Shown one piece after another: positions 58,213 to 64,000 of a DNA stretch of 64,000 bases. The position numbers and the translations under genes were made by a program. Position 1 is the stretch's first letter. Each line of letters begins with the position of its first letter. Under the pieces are notes generated by a model. It did no database searches, had not been told where the DNA came from, and worked only from the letters and a program-made list of their open reading frames with translations. Source of the DNA: Euborellia annulipes (lineage: Eukaryota; Arthropoda; Insecta; Dermaptera; Anisolabididae); assembly GCA_023213315.1 (NCBI GenBank), contig JAKCPI010022056.1:57075-121074 (forward strand), read 5' to 3'.

Positions 58213-59811
58213 CAGTGCGTTTCATATTTATAACCCATCTTGAAGTTTTAAAATAAAATAAATAAAATCAATAAAATAAATAAATCTTTGCCTTAATTTT
58301 AATGCAAATATAAATGAGAAACATTTTTGTTATAATTTTACTACAAATAATTTCAATATATTAGAATTTTCAAAGAAATAAAGAAAAATCGTCCTTTTTA
58401 TTCGTTTCAAATTTATAACCCAGTCGTTGATCCTTGCAGTTGAAAGTCAATAAATAGAATTATTTAAATTTTCTTTAAAGTCATTATTTAGTAATTAATA
58501 TTTTTACAAGATGCCACGTGGGTTATCTTTAAACGATATTGAAAAGGGTAAAATTTTAGCTTTTAAAGAGGAAGGGTTAACAATAAGCGAAATCTCTAGA
58601 AAAATTAACCGAAGTCGCCGAGTAATCCAAAATTTTTTAAAAACCCTGACCTATATGGCAAAAAAAAGCGTAGGGGAAGAAAAAGAAAACTTTCTTCCCG
58701 AGAAGAAAGAAAAATTTTAAGATCGGCAAGCAACTCGGACCAAAGTTGCAGTAAAATGACCGCTCTTGTTGAAACAAAGGTGTCTAAAACAACTGTTTGG
58801 CGGACATTACGACGAAGTCCTATCATATGTAGGAACAAAATGAAGAGTGTTCCACGAATAACTGTTCATCATAAGAATGCTCGGCTCGAGTTCGCAGAAA
58901 ACAATATGGCTACAGATTGGTCATCCGTGAGGATTTTTCATGAATTTTTATTATGTAAGTTTCTTTTATTTTTACCTTTTAATTTTTTTTAGATAATTTT
59001 TTTCTGATGAAAAGAAATGGAACTTAGATGGGCCAGACGGATTTCGTTCATACTGGCGAGATCTAAGAAAGGAACCTCTATATTTTTCCAAGAGGAATTT
59101 TGGTGGAGGCTCCTTGATGATGTGGGGCGCATTTTCTGCTTCAGGATGTTTGGATATTCAATTCACATCATCTCGAATGAACAGTAGAGATTATATCCAA
59201 GTCCTTGAAAAAGTTTAATTCCATTTTTGAGAGAACATCCCGAAAAAACATGGATTTTTCAACAAGACAATGCCAGAATTCATACCAGTCGCGAAACCAT
59301 GACTTGGATGGAGAATAATTCCATCAATGTAATGAAGTGGCCTGCTTGTTCACCCGATCTAAACCCTATTGAGAACATTTGGGGAATACTTGTGAGACGT
59401 GTATATGCCGGAAATCGTCAATATGACTCGACAAATCATTTGAAAGAAGCAATTGTTAAGGAATGGCGACAACTCGATAAAGAGTTGATAAAAAATTTAA
59501 TTAACTCTCTCAAAAAAAGAATTATTGGTGTTATAAAACTCAAGGGAGGTCCAATTAATTTTTAATAAATTGTATTAATGTTATTTTGTTAAATATTCAA
59601 TATGGGTTATAATTATGAAACGCACACAAATGACTATTTTTCTTTATTTCAGCAAAACTATCAGATTATTGAAATGAATTGCAGGAAATTCATTACAAAA
59701 AGGTTTATCACTCATGTTTGGATTAGATTTAAGCCAAAAATCTTTTCTCAGCCTGAAAAATATTGAGCATTTTAAAAATTTAAATGTGGGTTATAAATAT
59801 GAAACGCACTG
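58213..59811 (+). mobile_element. Tc1-like transposon, 1599 bp, IR/DR type ends
   Basis: Outer inverted ends of 25 bp, starting CAGTGCGTTTCATATTTATA, are identical at both sides and flanked by TA. Each side has a second internal copy: CGTTTCAAATTTATAACCCA at 58403-58422 and its inverse at 59603-59624. The outer-to-inner distance is about 187 bp on both sides, the IR/DR layout known from Sleeping Beauty-like elements. The undisturbed target is seen at 13786-13806 (TTTTAAAAATTCATACTTAA). Confidence 0.92.
58511..59565 (+). pseudogene. Tc1-family transposase, frameshifted
   Basis: It starts at ATG 58511 (MPRGLSLNDIEKGKILAFKE) with a helix-turn-helix DNA-binding region to about 58640. The frame then slips into the RKRKLSSREERKIL-type basic region and TALVETKVSKTTVWRTLRRS. 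The catalytic part carries the first Asp in FSDEKKWNLDGPDG (near 59006), the second in FQQDNARIHTS and the Glu in SPDLNPIENIWG, with 34 residues between the last two (DD34E). Breaks: frame changes near 58640, in the T-run near 58997-59003 and near 59212. A 66-bp stretch at 58927-58992 (GTGAGG..TTTTTTTTAG) could be a small intron. All three catalytic residues survive, but the frame is not continuous. Confidence 0.9.
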
Positions 59812-60035
59812 TACTTAAAAATTTGATTTGTATTTATATTCTGGGAAACAAGTACAGAATGCACCTTTAAATTACCGAAATTAGAAAAAATAGTGTGCTG
59901 TGCGATGAGTCTCACCCAGATTACCCCCCTCCCCCGAGAAACACCTCTGGATCCGCCCTTGAATAGGCCTAATTGTACTTTTTGGCCTATTTTGCTTATA
60001 ATATTTTTAAGCCTGGTGATTTTGGCATTTTGCAA

Positions 60036-60220
60036 ATAGTGATTAATTAAATATTGAGCTGTTCCTTTCTTTTCATTATATTCTGAAATTATTTAAATAA
60101 ATTTCCCCCCTCGACTTTCCTATTTACTTCATTCCCCATTAGCACATTACATTTATGAGGTTAATGGAAAAGGTTTTATCTTAATTATGTTTCAATTATT
60201 TTTGTATTTTTCTTCAGGCC
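60036..60220. other. AT-rich spacer
   Basis: No recognisable feature before the GC-richer block at 60225. Confidence 0.4.
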
Positions 60221-60224
60221 GTAA

Positions 60225-60425
60225 AAGCAATTCTTCGGCGATAATGCATCTAGAGAGAGAGCGAGAGAGACGTTCTCGACCGTAAAGTTTAATGCGCTTG
60301 TCAGTGCACTTATGTTAATGACCGGCCTGCACAATTAGCTTTCGGCACGCTGCTAATTTTAGTCACTGAAATTTGCTTTTCCCACTTCTGCCTGCCTCTC
60401 ATTTCTAGTACCTAAGTATGGGGTG
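60225..60425. promoter_or_regulatory. GC-richer non-repeat block, candidate conserved non-coding element
   Basis: It stands out against the AT-rich background. It holds GAGAGAGAGCGAGAGAGACG (GAGA-type sites), TTAATGCGCTTGTCAGTGCA, and homeodomain-type cores in CACAATTAGC and GCTAATTTTAG. An acceptor-like TTTTTCTTCAG precedes it at 60206-60216, but the following frame stops after eight codons. The regulatory role is inferred from composition only. Confidence 0.3.
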
Positions 60426-60429
60426 GATA

Positions 60430-61260
60430 TACGCGTAGGAAATATAATTTTCTCAAATTATAATATTGGTTTTCAGAATTATAATAAGAATTTATTAACT
60501 GTATATATAAATGAAACAGTAATTGAAGGTGTGTTTATAAGATTGAACATAACTGAAAAGATTTTTCTTAGCTCCAGGACTAACAGAAAGTAATTGCATA
60601 AAAGATAATCTATTTCTTAGAAAAATTTGAAACCGGTATAATCTGATGTGACTAAGCACATAACGCATTATTCTATTGGTCCCATATTTTAATAAAAATA
60701 AATATTTTTTAATTTATTCAAGAGATGGTGGGATTATATTTTCTAGACCTATCAATTATTTATATCTAATCATCTATTTTCTTTTGTTTCAGGTATGCTT
60801 CATTAAAATATCTTTTCATTTGTTAAATAAGTAAGTAAATACTAACAAATTATTTTTTAGAATTATTAAAAAAGTTAGAAAATTCAATGAAATAAAACTA
60901 ATGAGCCAATTTTTGATGCAAATTTTAATATTGTCCAAATTACTATCCTTTATTAATACCATATTTCTAACTCAAATTGGCCTATTCAAGTAAACATCCT
61001 ATGGGTGAAGTGTGTCCCATTTTCTTATTTTTGATGACAAGAATTGAGGGGAAGGGGGTTTAACCAGTTGCTGTCACATTTTTAAATAAATAAAGGGTTG
61101 TGTTGCTGCTTCTTAAAGGAAAAAGTAAAATATTTACGTAAACAAGGAAGGGGTTTTACTCATTGGGTGATGTGGGCCTAAAAAGCCAAAAATTTGCTTA
61201 GGTTTGATTGAAAACAATATCCGATTATTATCCATTTAATTGATACTGGCGACTAGCACT
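60430..61260. other. AT-rich sequence with a family A left-end scrap
   Basis: AATCTGATGTGACTAAGCAC at 60641-60660 is the start of a family A left hairpin. The rest is unique and non-coding as far as can be seen. Confidence 0.45.
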
Positions 61261-61267
61261 AGTTGAA

Positions 61268-61450
61268 ACATGATAAATTGAATGAATTGAATTGAAATTA
61301 TAGACTAGGTTATGTGTTTCAAAATAATTTTATTGACTTTATACGAATTTCGGCGTGTCATCTTCAGAAGTTATAGATCTACATGACTATCGAAATAGGT
61401 ATAAAGTCAATAAAATTATTTTGAAACACATAACCTAGTGTATAATTTTA
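61268..61450. repeat. Fold-back repeat with hammerhead-like motif on the minus strand
   Basis: Arms ACTAGGTTATGTGTTTCAAA and the inverse ending ACATAACCTAGT enclose, on the minus strand, TTCTGAAGATGACACGCCGA followed by AATTCG. CTGAAGA fits CUGANGA and GAAAT fits the GAAA box, with a poor stem II. Confidence 0.5.
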
Positions 61451-61764
61451 ATTTATTAGATTATTAATTCCCCTAATTCAAATAAAAAACTAAAAATAAT
61501 AAACTGCACTGCACGTCTTGAAATTAATAAAATAAATTAAAAATATTTATTTTTATAAAATATGGAACCAATAGAATAAGGCGTTATACGCTTAATTACA
61601 CCAAATTAATCAGAAATATTTTCGAATATAATAACAATATTAAAATTAAATTTTCATGTTAAATGAAAAGAAAAAGAAGAAAGTTATGATAAGATTCAGC
61701 TCCGACGTATACAACCCCTACTTTTATAAGCTTATGTAGCTAATAGGAAGTATTGTAGTTGTGG

Positions 61765-61935
61765 CTGTTGAGTTGTATCAAGGAAAGTTTGCAGAAGCAG
61801 AGACTGGCAGCCACATTTTTTTCTTTAAATATTTTATTGGGCCGTCTCGATAGAGGACCGTTTCGTCGGGCCAATAAAATATTTAAAGAAAAAAATTTGG
61901 CTGCCAGTCTCTGCTTCTGCAACCTTTCCTTGATA
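61765..61935. repeat. Fold-back repeat, about 75-bp arms
   Basis: GTATCAAGGAAAGTTTGCAG and the inverse CTGCAACCTTTCCTTGATAC, with the long AAATATTTTATTGGGCC arm, are nearly perfect around TCTCGATAGAGGACCGTTTC. GACGAAACGG on the minus strand recalls the GAAA box, but no CUGANGA is present. Confidence 0.65.
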
Positions 61936-62099
61936 CTAATAGCAAGTGTTCAACTTGGAAAAGTGTTAAATGAAAGCAAAGAAAACAAAAACCTAATCAT
62001 TTTGGACCGTTAAAACGATTTTTTGAACTCAAGCAAAATCAATAAATTTCACAAAATGGAATTCAAAATTTGACAAGAATGCAAAACTTGTTGCTAGAT

Positions 62100-62540
62100 A
62101 CATAGGGGGGGGGGGGGGGGCGATATTAATATTATTTTGTTCATTTTATTTTACAAATAGCCCTTTAGTGGGTAATGAATGATAAAGGCAAGCGAAGCGC
62201 GAGTTAATAATATTTATATTAAGTGAAAACAGAAATTGGAATGTTTATTTATTAGAATGAACATAAAGTTGGACGGACGGATGTGAAAAGAGGATGGTGG
62301 GAAGGGTGAAAATAGAGAGGGTGAGTGGGGGGGAGTATTTGATTCATGCCTCTGGGATGGTGTCAGGCGTTTGATTGATTGATTGGCAATATTTGGGAAT
62401 GGCAATTTCAAATATTTTCAATTTATATAAATGCCAGCCAGATATTTTCGCTTGTACTTTGATTTGCTTTATTTTCTTTAAATTCGAAATTTCAAAATAT
62501 TTAACAACTGATCGACTAAAAAAAAAAGAAAAGAAATATA
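62100..62540. other. Poly-G tract and unique flank
   Basis: A poly-G run at 62105-62120 is followed by CGATATT. Purine-rich DNA (62280-62340) and AT-rich DNA follow. No gene is seen. Confidence 0.5.
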
Positions 62541-62549
62541 TTCTAGAAG

Positions 62550-63340
62550 AAATCTGATGTGACTGATCGCGAAGTACACAACTTTCTCTTACATACGGTA
62601 AGTGAAAGTCTGTCAAACCAGATTTTTTGGGTAACATATATTTAGTTTCCACTATTAAAATTCAAGATGTAATAAAACACGGGAAAATATTTATTTTCAG
62701 GTACAGTGAGCGCCACAATTAAATCCCCACCTGTGATCTAGAGCTTTGAGTATACCGTATAAGTTATAGTAAAATAATTGTAATGACCGAAAAGGTAAAT
62801 CGGTATTAAATTTATTTATTTCACTATATACCATATACTCAGTTCTAGCTCACAGGTTGGGACTTAATTATGGCGCTCACTGTACCATAGCAACCATTTT
62901 TCATATCTTTCCTATGAAGTACAAGAGTAAAGTGGGTTTCAAAAGATTCCAAGGGCAAAATGAGAATATACATTTTAAAGATCATCTAAAAAATAATTGA
63001 TTTATGAATTTTAATCAAAATCGTTCGTGCGAATTTTGAGAAATCAAAAAAAAAAAACTGAAAAAGTGCATCAGTAAAGTACTAGTACTTTTTGGCCTAT
63101 TTTGTTCAAAAGCTTCGGGTCCCGCGCCAGAGGGGTGCCTAAATTTAAATATAAAATTTCAACCTCCTAGCTCTTTTCGTTCTTGAGATATTTTGTTAAA
63201 ACACACGACAGACAGACCATGTTGAGAAAACCACTTTTTTGGACTCAGAGATTTCAAAACGTGGTATATCCATCAAAATTTTTAAATGAATTCAATACTT
63301 TCTTCTATATATATAATGCATATATAGGTAAAAGAAAATA
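62550..63340 (+). mobile_element. Family A element with nested MITE
   Basis: The diverged left hairpin (AATCTGATGTGACTGATCGC), body and right hairpin (ending near 63337) are present. A 179-bp MITE splits the TTGTTACCATGGCAACC segment. Confidence 0.8.
62704..62882. mobile_element. 179-bp MITE with 33-bp inverted ends, target TA
   Basis: CAGTGAGCGCCACAATTAAA..CACCTGTGA is mirrored by TCACAGGTTGGGACTTAATT..GGCGCTCACTG with few mismatches. The flanks are TA. The CAGT start with TA fits Tc1/mariner/pogo-type elements. Confidence 0.85.
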
Positions 63341-64000
63341 AAAAATATAAGCATAAAAAATTTTATTTAAAAAAAAAAAAAAATGTTGAGGGAATATGGG
63401 TTAATTGGAATTTGTTGCTTAGCAAAAAAAAAAAAAAGGAGAAATGAATAAAATTAGAATCTTTAAGCATCTCTAATTATGGAAGGAAACGACGACGTCT
63501 TTTCGTTCTTGTCAAAAGTTTTAAACGCGAGTTGTTTAGAAAACAAGCAGTCAGTGCCTTTCGTTTTGATGCAACATCATCAAGACACACAGATGTGACT
63601 TAAATAGAAAAATAGTCTTGTTGACTAAACCATCAGATCAATATTCAAATTTTATTTTATGACTGTTCATCAGAAAAAAAGTTTTTATATTTCTCTAATT
63701 ATGTTTATTTATGTTATGGATTAATTAAAAATATTATACGAAAAACTTGAAAAAGAGAAAAACACATTTCAGGAGGTGGGGAAGAGGGATCCATCAAAAA
63801 TTCATTTATCATTTTTTTTTTTCTATTCCACCATCTGCTGTAAGAAATAATTAATTCTATATCAATAATCAATAATCTATATCCCGTATCTATATATCCT
63901 GTGTATTTTTTGACGAAAGAAGTAAGCAATAAAAAAAATTCGAAAAATCAAAATATTCGCTATATGCACTTTAAAAAAAAATAAGGAAAATTACTTTTCA
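63341..64000. other. AT-rich unique end of the window
   Basis: No gene is recognised. On the minus strand near 63570-63600, TTGATGATGTTGCATC followed by AAAACGAAAGG distantly recalls a hammerhead core, but it is too diverged to call. Confidence 0.4.

Larger units (their letters stand above)
58101..59961. mobile_element. hAT MITE family C hosting a Tc1 element, target duplication AATAGGYC
   Basis: Ends CATAGGCGGATACAAGGG and CTCTGGATCCGCCCTTG are flanked by AATAGGTC and AATAGGCC (7 of 8). Without the nested Tc1 it is about 260 bp, like 13684-13952. Confidence 0.85.
57755..60010 (+). mobile_element. Family A element interrupted by a hAT MITE and a Tc1 transposon
   Basis: The left part (57755-58100) stops at CATCAGTAAAGTAATAGG. 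The element resumes after the hAT MITE with TAATTGTACTTTTTGGCCTATTTTG (59969-59993), then is lost. This gives a three-level nest: Tc1 in MITE C in family A. Confidence 0.8.

Noticed and set aside
60206..60245. Second LRR exon after the acceptor TTTTTCTTCAG
   Set aside because: In the phase required by the first exon the frame reads only AVKAILRR before a stop, with no LRR sequence.

Overview
This is an AT-rich stretch of animal nuclear DNA with very low gene density. Its coding parts are spliced, the introns are long, and most of the rest is transposon sequence. The best recognised gene is the PAM/Highwire/RPM-1 ubiquitin ligase (MYCBP2), which points to an animal. I lean towards an arthropod, perhaps a crustacean, but the window does not prove this. 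No prokaryotic, organellar or viral gene set was seen.

Host genes. Two consecutive exons of a MYCBP2/highwire orthologue lie on the minus strand, at 14629-14404 and then 937-737. Both splice junctions are phase 0 and the intron between them is about 13.5 kb. On the plus strand, 20556-20729 is the first coding exon of a secreted or membrane leucine-rich-repeat (LRR) protein: a signal peptide and an N-terminal cysteine cap, ending in a consensus splice donor. I found no further exon of either gene. Weak extra coding candidates are a small exon-like frame at 31528-31705 and a decayed, probably transposon-derived frame around 48950-50520, split by a hAT insertion.

Mobile DNA. (1) Family A: at least 18 copies plus fragments of a roughly 650-bp element without a reading frame. 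It has a hairpin at each end, an internal ACAC/ACAG microsatellite, and a short inverted motif shared by the two ends. (2) hAT-type elements with 8-bp target duplications: 3995-6063, 6289-9391, 9558-9826, 13684-13952, 17215-17386, 19138-19229, 26045-28904, 35730-39088, 49068-50294 and 58101-59961, plus a minisatellite element at about 52003-54059. (3) A Tc1-like transposon (58213-59811) with IR/DR-type ends and a broken DD34E transposase. (4) Smaller TA-duplication MITEs and a TAA-duplication, Harbinger-like element (4439-5552). (5) Several tRNA-derived SINE families. (6) Fold-back elements carrying hammerhead-ribozyme-like cores; two of them have 13-bp target duplications, suggesting Penelope-like retroelement remnants.

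Layout. 0-14.6 kb: highwire exons and a repeat-packed intron. 14.6-20.1 kb: repeats. 20.2-20.7 kb: LRR promoter, 5' UTR and first exon. 20.7-64 kb: repeats and AT-rich unique DNA, probably LRR intron and/or intergenic, with two GC-richer blocks (31.96-32.23 kb and 60.22-60.42 kb) that may be regulatory. The most striking features are transposons nested up to three deep, two copies of a 3.1-3.4 kb composite hAT element, a 2.2-kb foldback of inverted minisatellites inside one hAT element, and the double-hairpin family A. Boundaries were read by eye and can be off by a few bases unless target duplications fix them.
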